A stretch of 64,000 nt of DNA from positions 16,066,001-16,130,000 of the forward strand of contig NC_058190.1 in assembly GCF_907165205.1 (NCBI RefSeq), in the 5' to 3' direction. The notes under the pieces were generated by a model. That model worked only from the letters and a program-made list of their open reading frames with translations, ran no database searches and had not been told where the DNA came from. Positions 51,931 to 61,172 of this stretch are shown one piece after another. The position numbers and the translations under genes were made by a program. The first letter of the stretch is position 1. Each line of letters starts with the position of its first letter. Source of the DNA: Coccinella septempunctata (Eukaryota; Arthropoda; Insecta; Coleoptera; Coccinellidae).

Positions 51931-54638
51931 TGGCTGACACGACGATAAAGAACAATCTCATAATCGTCTCTTGGAACGTCGAAGGATTGAGAGCCCGCAG
52001 ATCAGAATTCGAAGAACTGATTGAAGAGAAGAGACCGGATGTCATAGCTCTTCAAGAAACGAGACTTAACCCCAACGTTCGGATAGCATTTCCCAATTAC
52101 GATATTTACAGAAATGATAGACCTAACAGCACAGGTGGCGTTGCTATACTGGCTAGAAAGAATATGGATCACCATTTCGACCAAATATTCAATGGACAAG
52201 AAGTAGAAGCAATATCGATTATTGTGAATACTAATCGAGGGCAAGTGAAGATTATTTCAACTTATAAATCACCGGATAAGGACATGCTGGAAGAGGATCT
52301 AAAAATGCTACTAGAAGGAAGACACCCGAAAATCATAATTGGTGATCTTAACTGCAAATCGCAGGAATGGAACAGTAGGGTGGAAAATACAAACGGGAGA
52401 AGACTGAAGATTTATGCTGAAAAACTTAATGCAGTTGTGATAGGACCTGATATACCGACCTACATACCAAGAGTAAATGGACTACCCGATGTACTGGACA
52501 TTGTCGTAATGAAAGACATCACTGAAGAAATCAGCATTGATACAATAGAAGACGGAACTTCAGACCACAATCCCATAGAATTCATAGTGGGACATGGCCC
52601 AAGAAACGAAGAAGAGACACAAACCAAGGAACGCACAGACTGGGAGAAATATAAGAATTTAATTCAGGAGAAAATCAGGGAAATTCCCCAAATAAACACC
52701 CAGGATGAATTAGATGAAGCAGTTGAAAAATTGGAAAATCATATAAAAGAAGCCTATGAAGAAAGCACCAAGAGAATAAGGAAACCAATTCCGAAACATT
52801 CACATGGAGATACGCCAAGGGATATAAAGGAACTTATAAAAAAGAACAGAAGACTCAGGAAAATCTACAGAACAACAAAAAGAGAAGAAGACAAGAAGAA
52901 ACTGAATAAGCATAGTCAGATATTGAAAAATGCTTTAACAGAACTGCGTAATAACAGATGGCACCAGAGATTAAGGGAACTGAATACAATAGATCACTCG
53001 GCTTGGAAAATGCAAAAACGCTTACGACGAGAACAGACAGTTATACCTCCACTGCATGGAGCAAACGGAATGGTATATACGAGACTTGAAAAAGCCGAAG
53101 CACTTGCCGACACAATTGAGAGAGAAGCCAGAATAAATTACAGAAATGATGATGACAATGAAGATCTAGAAGAAGAAGTGGAGGCAAACGAAGAACTGAT
53201 GATGGAACCACCGGAAACCGAAATCATTCCAAAACCGGCTTCACCAACAGAAATCAAAGAGATCATAATGAAACTGAAAAACCGGAAAGCACCGGGAGAA
53301 GATAGGATAACGAATTATATGTTGAAGAAATTGCCTAGAAAAGGAATAGCAGCCTTGACGAATATAACAAACGGAGTGATGAGGACCGAATACTACCCAA
53401 AGAGATGGAAAACTGCAGAAATGATAGTTTTCAACAAGCCTGGAAAGGAACGGAAATTTCCTCAAAATTATAGACCAATCAGCCTACTATCAGCACTAGG
53501 AAAAGTCGTCGAGAGGGTTATCGCCAAAAGGCTGAATGAGGAAACAGAAATGTTGAAGATAATCCCACCCGAACAATTTGGATTTCGACGAGAACACTCG
53601 ACTGAACTCCAATTACTACGGCTCATAGAATACGTCACCGAAGGAATGCAGACCAAACAGGCCACAGGATTAGTTCTGATGGATATCGAGAGAGCTTTTG
53701 ATAGAGTATGGCACGAAGGCCTAATCTACAAGATGAAAAGAGCAGGATATTCGACCAAGCTATGCAAGATTATAAGGAACTATCTGAGGAATAGAAACTT
53801 TTATGTGAAGATAGATGGAGCAACCTCTCAAACCAGACAATTGGAAGCGGGAGTGCCTCAAGGATCGGTACTTGGACCTCTGCTTTACGTAATATACGTT
53901 TATGATATCCCGAAGAATGCTAGGAATATGCTCACCTTGTACGCAGATGACACAGGAATAGCGTTCAGACATCGACGCCCAGAGATCATACACCGGAGAC
54001 TGCAGGAAGCCATAGATGAATTACTCAAATGGTGCATCAAATGGAAAATCCAAATCAATGGAAGAAAGACTCAAGCAATATTACTGCAAAAGAGAAGATT
54101 GAGGATGGAAGAAAACCTTGAAGTTGATGGACAAGAGGTTGAATGGAAAAATGAAGCAACATACCTAGGAGTGACGCTTGACAGAGGACTTACATGGAAA
54201 AACCACATCAAATGTGCTGTTGATAAAACAAAAGCCGCAATGAGTAAACTTTATCCACTCATAGGCAGAAGAAGTCATATGAACAAGAACATCAAGTTGA
54301 CGATGATTAAAACTATTGCGCGACCACAACTCACATATGGATCGGCGGCATGGGGCTTCGCAGCCAAGACCCACATCAAGAGAATACAGGCCACTGAGAA
54401 TAAACTCCTTAGAATGGCGATGGACGTACCCTGGTTTGTTAGGAACAAACAAATCTACAAGGACTTGGAATGGGAACCAGTTACAGAATTTATGAAGAGA
54501 AAGGCGGAAAGGATATTCGACAAAGCCAAACAACATCCAAATGAGGAACTACGAAGATTAGTCGACTACGATCCAACAGAAGAAGCTAGAAGGTCAAGAA
54601 CCTACCACCGAAGACCGAGAGATCAGTTAAGGATTTAA
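51930..54638 (+). CDS. Jockey-type ORF2: AP-like endonuclease and reverse transcriptase
   Basis: The 902-residue frame is open and differs from copy A at one residue (Ile for Leu in NLIQEKIREIP). Domain order is endonuclease (about 8-220), linker, then reverse transcriptase with YADD at 671-674 and a C-terminal thumb. It starts in the TAATG overlap with ORF1. If ORF2 is made by reinitiation after ORF1 translation, the stop in ORF1 may reduce or abolish its expression even though the frame is intact. The protein could otherwise act on this or other copies. Confidence 0.93.
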   Translation: MADTTIKNNLIIVSWNVEGLRARRSEFEELIEEKRPDVIALQETRLNPNVRIAFPNYDIYRNDRPNSTGGVAILARKNMDHHFDQIFNGQEVEAISIIVNTNRGQVKIISTYKSPDKDMLEEDLKMLLEGRHPKIIIGDLNCKSQEWNSRVENTNGRRLKIYAEKLNAVVIGPDIPTYIPRVNGLPDVLDIVVMKDITEEISIDTIEDGTSDHNPIEFIVGHGPRNEEETQTKERTDWEKYKNLIQEKIREIPQINTQDELDEAVEKLENHIKEAYEESTKRIRKPIPKHSHGDTPRDIKELIKKNRRLRKIYRTTKREEDKKKLNKHSQILKNALTELRNNRWHQRLRELNTIDHSAWKMQKRLRREQTVIPPLHGANGMVYTRLEKAEALADTIEREARINYRNDDDNEDLEEEVEANEELMMEPPETEIIPKPASPTEIKEIIMKLKNRKAPGEDRITNYMLKKLPRKGIAALTNITNGVMRTEYYPKRWKTAEMIVFNKPGKERKFPQNYRPISLLSALGKVVERVIAKRLNEETEMLKIIPPEQFGFRREHSTELQLLRLIEYVTEGMQTKQATGLVLMDIERAFDRVWHEGLIYKMKRAGYSTKLCKIIRNYLRNRNFYVKIDGATSQTRQLEAGVPQGSVLGPLLYVIYVYDIPKNARNMLTLYADDTGIAFRHRRPEIIHRRLQEAIDELLKWCIKWKIQINGRKTQAILLQKRRLRMEENLEVDGQEVEWKNEATYLGVTLDRGLTWKNHIKCAVDKTKAAMSKLYPLIGRRSHMNKNIKLTMIKTIARPQLTYGSAAWGFAAKTHIKRIQATENKLLRMAMDVPWFVRNKQIYKDLEWEPVTEFMKRKAERIFDKAKQHPNEELRRLVDYDPTEEARRSRTYHRRPRDQLRI

Positions 54639-54916
54639 ATGTAACCAAAGAGGAGCTTAACCTATAAAAGCTATAGGCAGCATACAACTATCAACACGAC
54701 TGTGATCGTGTGAGAGTCCAGAAACCATAAGAGTCAACTGGTTAATAGGCAAAATGCCCGGAACCTATGAAGAAGCAGTTAAGGGTTTTTAGTGGGTCTC
54801 GAGCTCAGAGAGTGAGAATCCCCACACTGTTCCCCCTCAGCAGAGGGTGTGTTCGTCTGTTTGCAGATTTTCCCCCTGCTACACCAAAAAAAAAAAAAAA
54901 AAAAAAGGTGACGTTT

Positions 54917-55893
54917 TTTCTTATTTTGTAGCCAATGATTCAAGAAAAACGAGAAAAATTTAATCTGACAGTTTTACCAAGCCTAAACAATAAAAATTGG
55001 CCATAAAGATCACAAAAATCAGTTTTTTTGAATTATCTCCTTCCCTGGGCTTCAAATCTTTTTCGCATTCATTATAAAAGTTGTAGAGCATAACATTTTC
55101 TACAAATTTTGTCCCAAGCAATTTTTTCTACGTACAAACGTTTTTGAGATATATGGCGATAAATGCGAGGTGTTCAGCGATATACATACAATATACCTAG
55201 TACATTCTAAGGTTCAGTCACAGACAACACTAAAAATTTCGTGACTGATTTCGAAATTGTCATCATAGAAATACCTTGTCATTTTGACAATTGTAGATTA
55301 GACTAGGATTCTACATTGACCTTGCCCTTTCGCATGTGTGGCTAAGCTTCTCGCCCTTATCGCCCTCTGATTCGAGAATGATTAAGAGTATGTAAAATTG
55401 CTTCAGACAAAAGTTGTGTAGAATTTTATTATCTACAACTTTCATGATGAATACAAAAACGATTAGAGGTACAGACGGGGAAATATTCGAAAAAAAAGGG
55501 ATTTTTATCATGATCAACAAAGTGTCAGATTAAGAAAACTCCCCCCTGATTAGTATCAGATTAATGGGTCAACACGTCAACAACACCCAGATTAACCATC
55601 TGTATGAAAATCTGACACGCTCGAGTATGCACAAGTAACGATTTTTTTTTACATTTTCAAAGAACCACTGTGACCTTGCGTCACGTCCAAATTGTCAGTC
55701 CCTTGAAAAGTAGCTTCCTTTGGGTCCAATTATCATATCCTCCAAAAATCTGACACGCTGGAAATTTTTTTAAACCATTTTCAACTCTCCGTACGGCCAG
55801 TACAATCGCGCAAACTGTCAGATAAGCATGAATTCATTATCAGAGATACGTAGAGCATATACAGTATATCAATCTGACACGCTCGAGTATGTA
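54917..55893. other. Interior of the host DNA transposon, no gene
   Basis: Repeated TCTGACACGCTCGAGTATG-type words (55609-55635, 55873-55891) and partial CAGATTAA words. The open frame at 55311-55520 (minus) shows no motif. Confidence 0.55.
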
Positions 55894-57334
55894 CAGGGTG
55901 GGCAAAATTCGTTGTCTACTGAAGGGATCTCGAGAACTATAGCAGCTAGAAGAAAACGGACCACACATTCTCGAGCTCTTTTTTCTTGACTAATCCAAAA
56001 CTGAAAACAGATCCAGCCTAACGTTCATAGATTTTGAGTTATGGACGAAAATTGAGAAATTGTCATTTTCAATGAAGCTGAATAACTCTTTTATTTGAAC
56101 TCGTATTCGAAATCCGTTGATACATTCTACAGGCACTTTTTTATGAGGAATTCGAATATGATATTGTCAAATTTTTTGATGCAGTCATTTTCGAGATACG
56201 ACAGGGATTTCTGATTTTTCAAATGTAAACTATAGTTGAAAGTCCTTTCATTCTGCTGCAATTTTTTTGCTGATTTCAAAAATGTATCATATGTCGCTAT
56301 TCACATGAATATAACAAAAAAATTCAATACTTTATCCTGCTTTTCGATTCACTGTTGAATTTTTAGTAGGCTAGCGTATCTATAGCGACCGTTGAAAATG
56401 CATTATGGTTTGTGAACTCTACATAATCCTATGGTAACTCAACCTTGTGTGATAGGAATCACAGACTGTCGAATAATTATTTCTTTTATTTATAGAGATC
56501 GATATCCTTCAAAAGAGAGTAAAAGACTTTCGTCTGATTATTAAAGAAGAAAATTTATTCAATTATCGTTTTTCAATTCATGAAAGAAACTTAAAAACTC
56601 AGTAATATAAATAAAATACGAAACCTATCTATAATCATAATTTTTACAAAAGTAAGATGATGAAAAATAGGTACGTCTGTCCACGGTAGTATTCGAATTG
56701 TAAAGCATCGTAAGATAAGCATGCCAAACATCGCGAGAACAAACGATGGCAAATTAATCATCGAAATATTTATTCAGCAATCCGTGATTTCAATCATAGA
56801 GGCTCAGGTTCACAAAATATAATGCATATTCAACGGTTGCTATGGTTACGCCAGCCTACTAAAAATTCAACAGTGAATCGAAAAGCAGGAAAAAGTATTG
56901 AATTTTTTTTCTTATGTTATATTAATGTGAATAGTAACATATGATACATTTTTGAAATCAGCAAAAAAATTGCAGCAGAATGAGAGGACTTTCAACTATA
57001 GTTTACATTTGAAAAATCGGAAATCCCTGTCGTATCTCGAAAATAACTGGATGAAAAAATTTAATGATATCATATTCGAATTCTTCATAAAAAAATGCCT
57101 GTAGAATGTAACAACGGATTTCGAATACGAGTTCAAATAATTGAGTTATTCAGCTTCATTGAAAATGACAATTTCTCAATTTTCGTTCATAACTCAAAAT
57201 CCAACTTTAGGCTGGATCTGTTTTCAGTTTTGGATTAGTCAAGAAAAAAGAGCTCGAGAATGTGTCGTCAGTTTTCTTCTAGCTGCTATAGTTCTCGAGA
57301 TCCCCTCAGTAGACAACGAATTTTGCCCACCCTG
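55894..57334. mobile_element. MITE with ~485-bp terminal inverted repeats
   Basis: The left arm 55894-56378 and right arm 56847-57334 are near-perfect complements, starting CAGGGTGGGCAAAATTCG. TA flanks both ends (55892-55893, 57335-57336), as for Tc1/mariner elements. The 468-bp centre has no coding frame. Open frames inside the arms are by-products of the repeat. It sits inside a CTCGAGTATG word of the larger transposon. Confidence 0.85.
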
Positions 57335-57627
57335 TACACCTGACGATTTTTTTTTTGCATCTTTGAGACCTTGCAGACGCTTTCCCCACCGCTGAAAGTG
57401 CATACATCATACAACCTTTTTTTCTAAATACCATGTAATCTTCAAAATCCACTAGGTCTCCACGACGACGCTCGAGTATATCCCGATATAGCATCGTCGG
57501 CTCCCCAACTATTATATTTACCGCAAATATTCAAAACTTAGCTGAGTTCTTTGGAGTTGGGGTTTGTGTCCTAAAAATGGTCGGTTCGTCTATATAGTTA
57601 ATCTATGAAATAGTGGCAATGAAATGG

Positions 57628-57639
57628 ATTCGATTGAAT
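57628..57639. repeat. LINE target-site duplication, 3' side
   Basis: ATTCGATTGAAT is repeated exactly at 61161-61172. It defines both ends of the minus-strand LINE. Confidence 0.85.
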
Positions 57640-60600
57640 TCATTCATTCATTGCTGTATCCCGTTACCGGAAATAAATCTACAAAAAGAAGAAGGAAAAG
57701 AAAAAGAAAAAAAAAAAAAAAAAAATTTGAACAGACTTGTAACTTCTTAGTGCTAGTCGCGATTGTGTGCCCTTCTGTGACTAAAGAGACCCAACCGTGA
57801 CCTGCAGATCCTTCCACACTCAGGGCATGGATAGTCTCCAACCAGATCTGGCCGCCGCTGTATCCTTCTCGATTCTCCATTATAACTGTGGACCAAAGAC
57901 CTCCACTGTGACCTGTCTAACGCTAGTTGTTCCCAGTTATGATTAGCATTAACTGATTTTAGGGATTGATGTAGTGTATCCTTAAACCGCTTATACTGGC
58001 CTCCTGGTTTCCGGGCTCCCTCAGTGAGTTCGCCGTATAGAGCTATTTTGGGGAGTCTTGTGTCTTGCATCCTCAGAATGTGGCCGCTCCATCTGAGTCG
58101 GGCCCTCGTTACTTGAGTCTCAATTGTTGTACAACTCGCGCGCTGCAAGACTTCTGCATTCGAAACTTTGTGGAACCATCTGATGTGCATTATCTGTCTT
58201 AGATGACGTTGCTGCGTCTGTTCAAGCTGTTTAATATGTCGCCTGTAGGGAGTCCAGCTTTCGCTTCCGTAAAGAAGCGTTGGGAGGACCACTGCTCTGT
58301 AAACAGCTGTCTTGGTCTTCAGATTGAGGTCGTGATTTTGGAACACTCTGTCCTTCAGCTTCCAGAATGCCCGTGATGCCGAATTGATACGGTTGTGTAT
58401 TTCCGTGTCAAGGTTAGCCCTAGTATTTATGAAGCTTCCCAAGTATTTGAACTGCTCGACCTGTTCTAGAGTTTCATTGTCCAGGCTGATATCTGTTTGA
58501 AGGCCTTCTGGCGGACTTACCAGGATTTTGGTCTTGTCAATATTGAGTCTAAGGCCTAAAGCTTCGTATATATGTTTATAGGTGTCCATCATTATCTGTA
58601 GATCCTCTGAGCTGCTAGCGATGAGTGAACAGTCGTCTGCATATTGAAGTTCCGTGATAAACTTGGTACGGGTTTTTGCTCTGAGGCGCTTCAGGTTAAA
58701 CAGGCCTCCATCAAATCTGAATCTTATCCCAACACCTCTTACGGGCATGCTCATGTCAGCAATTATCGATACAGCTATGGCGAAAATATTGAACAGTAAA
58801 GGCGCTAATACGCAGCCTTGTTTTATTCCAGAGTTGGTTGGGAAATGGTCGGTTGTAGAGCCATTATGCTGTATTCTAGCGGTGTTGTTGGTATGAAGGC
58901 TTTTACACACTGCCAGGAATTTTTCGGGTACTCCTAGACGTGCCATGATTTTCCAGAGCGCTCTCCGATTCACCGAGTCGAATGCCTTGCTTAAATCGAT
59001 GAAGGCTGTATAAATCCTTGATTGTTGTTCACGGGCCTTTTCTTGTAGCTGTCGCAGTGTAAAAATTAGGTCCACCGTACCTCGATTTGGTCGAAAGCCG
59101 CACTGGGATTCAGGTAAAAGCTTCTCTAAGAGTGGAACCAGACGATTAGCCATAATCTTCGAGAGAATTTTACTGGCCACATTAAGCAACGATATGCCCC
59201 TGTAATTGTTGCAATTCGACGTATCGCCTTTGTTCTTATAGAGGTTGATAACTAAAGCGTCTCTGAAGTCTTGTGGCACATCTCCCTGTTCCCAGATCTT
59301 GCGGAATAGTATTAGGAGACTATTGACAATGTCCTCATCCAAGGCTTTGAATATCTCCGCCGGAATGCCGTCTAGACCAGGTGACTTATCATTTTTCATA
59401 TTTTTAATCGCGCTTATGATTTCCGACATTGAAATTTCGTCATCAAGCGATGTCATCGGACTATACGCGGGAAGCAGGTCTAAAATGGATAAATCCGAGT
59501 CGTTATTTTGATTCAAGACCTGTGAGTAATGCTCCTTCCATCTTTCGAGAATTTTTCTATCATCAGTTAGAATAGCTCCATGAGCATCTCTTATAGGAAA
59601 GCTAGCTTTTCTGCTTGGACCGTAAACAGTTTTAATAGCTTCGAAAAAACGCCTGTAGTCATGGTTATCGGCGTAAGCTTGTATTTCCCTAGCTTTTTCT
59701 TTCCACCAGCTGTCCTTGATTTTTCTTATTTCTTGACGGACCTCGCGTTTTATGTTTATGAAACCTATTTGGGCTGCAACATCGCCAGGTTTGTTAATTG
59801 CGGTTTTCATCGCTTTGTGTTTTGCGTCCAAAAGGGGTGCGATATGAGTTTCGCTGTCGGCAAACCAGTCTGGGGATTTTCGGGAGCGTTCTGTGCCCAG
59901 TATTTCTTTCGCTGTATTTGTAAGGGATGACTTGAAACGGAGCCAATGAGTCTCAATGTCGTCGTTATAATCCGGTGGTGTTAGGCTATCTTTGACGGCA
60001 TCTGTGAATCTCTCCTTTGTAGAAGGGTTTTGTAGTTTGGATATTTGAAGGCGCTCTCTTAGATACTTCGGCTTGCGTTGGTATTTTGGGCGCATTGAGA
60101 TTTTCATTCTCGAGATTACCAGCCTATGATCAGTCCAGCACTCCAGATCTGCTCTGGGTTTAGTGACCAACACCTCTTTCAGATCTTTCCTTCTCACGAT
60201 CACATAGTCGAGGGTATGCCAATGCCCTGAGCGCGGGTGGCGCCAGGTCCCCCTTGAATTGGGTCTCGTAATAAAATAGGTGTTCGTTATACACAGATTG
60301 TGTTCTGCACAAAGAGCCAGCAGACGTTCTCCATTCGAATTGATGCTGTCTGTGCCGTGTTTCCCTATTATTCCCGGCCATAGTTCTGAGTCTTGACCTC
60401 GGCCCACTCTAGCGTTGAAGTCTCCAAGGAGAATAATTCGTTCCCGTTTTGGGATTTTACTTAATGTAGCAACGAGTGTTTCGTAAAAAGTGTCCTTTAA
60501 GTTGTCAGAGGAGTTCAAAGTGGGTGCGTATACTGCAATGATGTTCACAAACGTGTTATTCGCTGCAGGAAAACGTAGGGTCATTAAACGTTCTGAGATA

Positions 60601-61160
60601 CCAACTGGATTTTCGGTAAGTTTGGCGGCCAGGTCGTTTCTAATGGCAAAGCCTACGCCATGTTGTCTGATTTCGCCTTCCGGCAAGCCTTTCCAGAAAA
60701 AAGTATACGCTTGTTCTACCAAGCTACCTTCGTCCGAAAAGCGTGTTTCGCTTAAAGCAACTATTGCAATGGATGTTCGTTGCAGTTCCTTATCGATTAG
60801 GGCAGTACGCCTCTCTGGTCGGTCGGCCTTGGGGTTGTCTAGCAAGGTTCTGACGTTCCATGCTGCAAAAGCTATGTGCTTTTCATTGGTGTTTGTTCGA
60901 TGATTCACTCGCTCAGGCACCCTCCCCCGGAGATCCGAATGGGAGGGTATTTTACCTCCGGATACGAATTTTGTCCTGTTCGACTGATCCATCTTTTTGT
61001 AGGAGCTGCGTAAGAAGGTGTTCAAAAGCTGCACTGGTAACGCTGTCAGTGCAACTTTGGTTGCGGCTACGACTAGATTATCTTGTGGCACAGGTATCCT
61101 GAGACGACAAGGTCTGAGACGTAACTTGAGCAACGCAGAGAGCCATTTCCTGCTCGAGCC
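57640..61160 (-). mobile_element. Endonuclease-RT LINE with (GAAT)n tail, coding-intact
   Basis: The insertion is 3521 bp, delimited by a 12-bp TSD. On the minus strand it begins GGCTCGAGCAGGAAATGG and contains one long frame. It ends with a pyrimidine/purine tract (57706-57726), a short CCGGTAACGG-like hairpin and three GAAT units (57640-57652). A 5'-truncated, nearly identical copy lies at 44199-45486. The clade is not Jockey; I could not assign it with confidence among the APE-type clades. Confidence 0.88.
57753..60992 (-). CDS. LINE ORF: AP-like endonuclease, reverse transcriptase, C2H2 finger
   Basis: I take the start at the first in-element, in-frame Met (60990-60992), giving 1079 residues. 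The frame stays open upstream but runs through the TSD into host DNA. The endonuclease (about 40-290) shows FAAWNVRTLLD, LSETRFSDEG, LLGDFNARVG, HWHTLDYVIV and WTDHRLVIS. The reverse transcriptase (about 530-850) shows DKSPGLDGIPAEIFK, NYRGISLLN, SQCGFRPNRGTVDLIF, AFIDLSKAFDSVNRR, GIKQGCVLAPLLF, YADD at 784-787 and FKYLGSFI. A C-terminal C2H2 finger (CPECGRICRSRLGLFSHRRA, then H) begins near 1056 and probably binds nucleic acid. There are no internal stops and no separate ORF1 is seen. The protein is likely functional. Confidence 0.9.
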   Translation of the reverse strand: MDQSNRTKFVSGGKIPSHSDLRGRVPERVNHRTNTNEKHIAFAAWNVRTLLDNPKADRPERRTALIDKELQRTSIAIVALSETRFSDEGSLVEQAYTFFWKGLPEGEIRQHGVGFAIRNDLAAKLTENPVGISERLMTLRFPAANNTFVNIIAVYAPTLNSSDNLKDTFYETLVATLSKIPKRERIILLGDFNARVGRGQDSELWPGIIGKHGTDSINSNGERLLALCAEHNLCITNTYFITRPNSRGTWRHPRSGHWHTLDYVIVRRKDLKEVLVTKPRADLECWTDHRLVISRMKISMRPKYQRKPKYLRERLQISKLQNPSTKERFTDAVKDSLTPPDYNDDIETHWLRFKSSLTNTAKEILGTERSRKSPDWFADSETHIAPLLDAKHKAMKTAINKPGDVAAQIGFINIKREVRQEIRKIKDSWWKEKAREIQAYADNHDYRRFFEAIKTVYGPSRKASFPIRDAHGAILTDDRKILERWKEHYSQVLNQNNDSDLSILDLLPAYSPMTSLDDEISMSEIISAIKNMKNDKSPGLDGIPAEIFKALDEDIVNSLLILFRKIWEQGDVPQDFRDALVINLYKNKGDTSNCNNYRGISLLNVASKILSKIMANRLVPLLEKLLPESQCGFRPNRGTVDLIFTLRQLQEKAREQQSRIYTAFIDLSKAFDSVNRRALWKIMARLGVPEKFLAVCKSLHTNNTARIQHNGSTTDHFPTNSGIKQGCVLAPLLFNIFAIAVSIIADMSMPVRGVGIRFRFDGGLFNLKRLRAKTRTKFITELQYADDCSLIASSSEDLQIMMDTYKHIYEALGLRLNIDKTKILVSPPEGLQTDISLDNETLEQVEQFKYLGSFINTRANLDTEIHNRINSASRAFWKLKDRVFQNHDLNLKTKTAVYRAVVLPTLLYGSESWTPYRRHIKQLEQTQQRHLRQIMHIRWFHKVSNAEVLQRASCTTIETQVTRARLRWSGHILRMQDTRLPKIALYGELTEGARKPGGQYKRFKDTLHQSLKSVNANHNWEQLALDRSQWRSLVHSYNGESRRIQRRPDLVGDYPCPECGRICRSRLGLFSHRRAHNRD

Positions 61161-61172
61161 ATTCGATTGAAT

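Larger units (their letters stand above)
50099..54906 (+). mobile_element. Jockey-type LINE, copy B, full length
   Basis: This 4808-bp insertion comprises a 434-bp 5' UTR, ORF1, ORF2, a 3' UTR and a 21-nt poly(A) (54886-54906), in a 10-bp TSD. It extends 139 nt further 5' than copy A and gives the best view of the element start (ACATTCCGAGTCAATCGC). It is almost identical to copy A, but ORF1 has a nonsense codon. Confidence 0.93.
49764..57510. mobile_element. Non-autonomous DNA transposon hosting Jockey copy B and a MITE
   Basis: Terminal inverted repeats of about 42 bp start AGTTGGGGAGCCGA and share CGGGATATACTCGAGCGT at both ends, with several mismatches between. The 5-bp ATTAT flanks both sides (49759-49763, 57511-57515). 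Inside, the word CTCGAGTATG next to GACACGC recurs in both orientations near 49795, 49940, 50075, 55612, 55880 and 57470. Removing copy B and the MITE leaves about 1.49 kb without a transposase frame. The superfamily is uncertain. Confidence 0.7.

Noticed and set aside
57141..57395. 84-residue open frame
   Set aside because: It lies within the right arm of the long-inverted-repeat MITE and extends past its end. It is a by-product.
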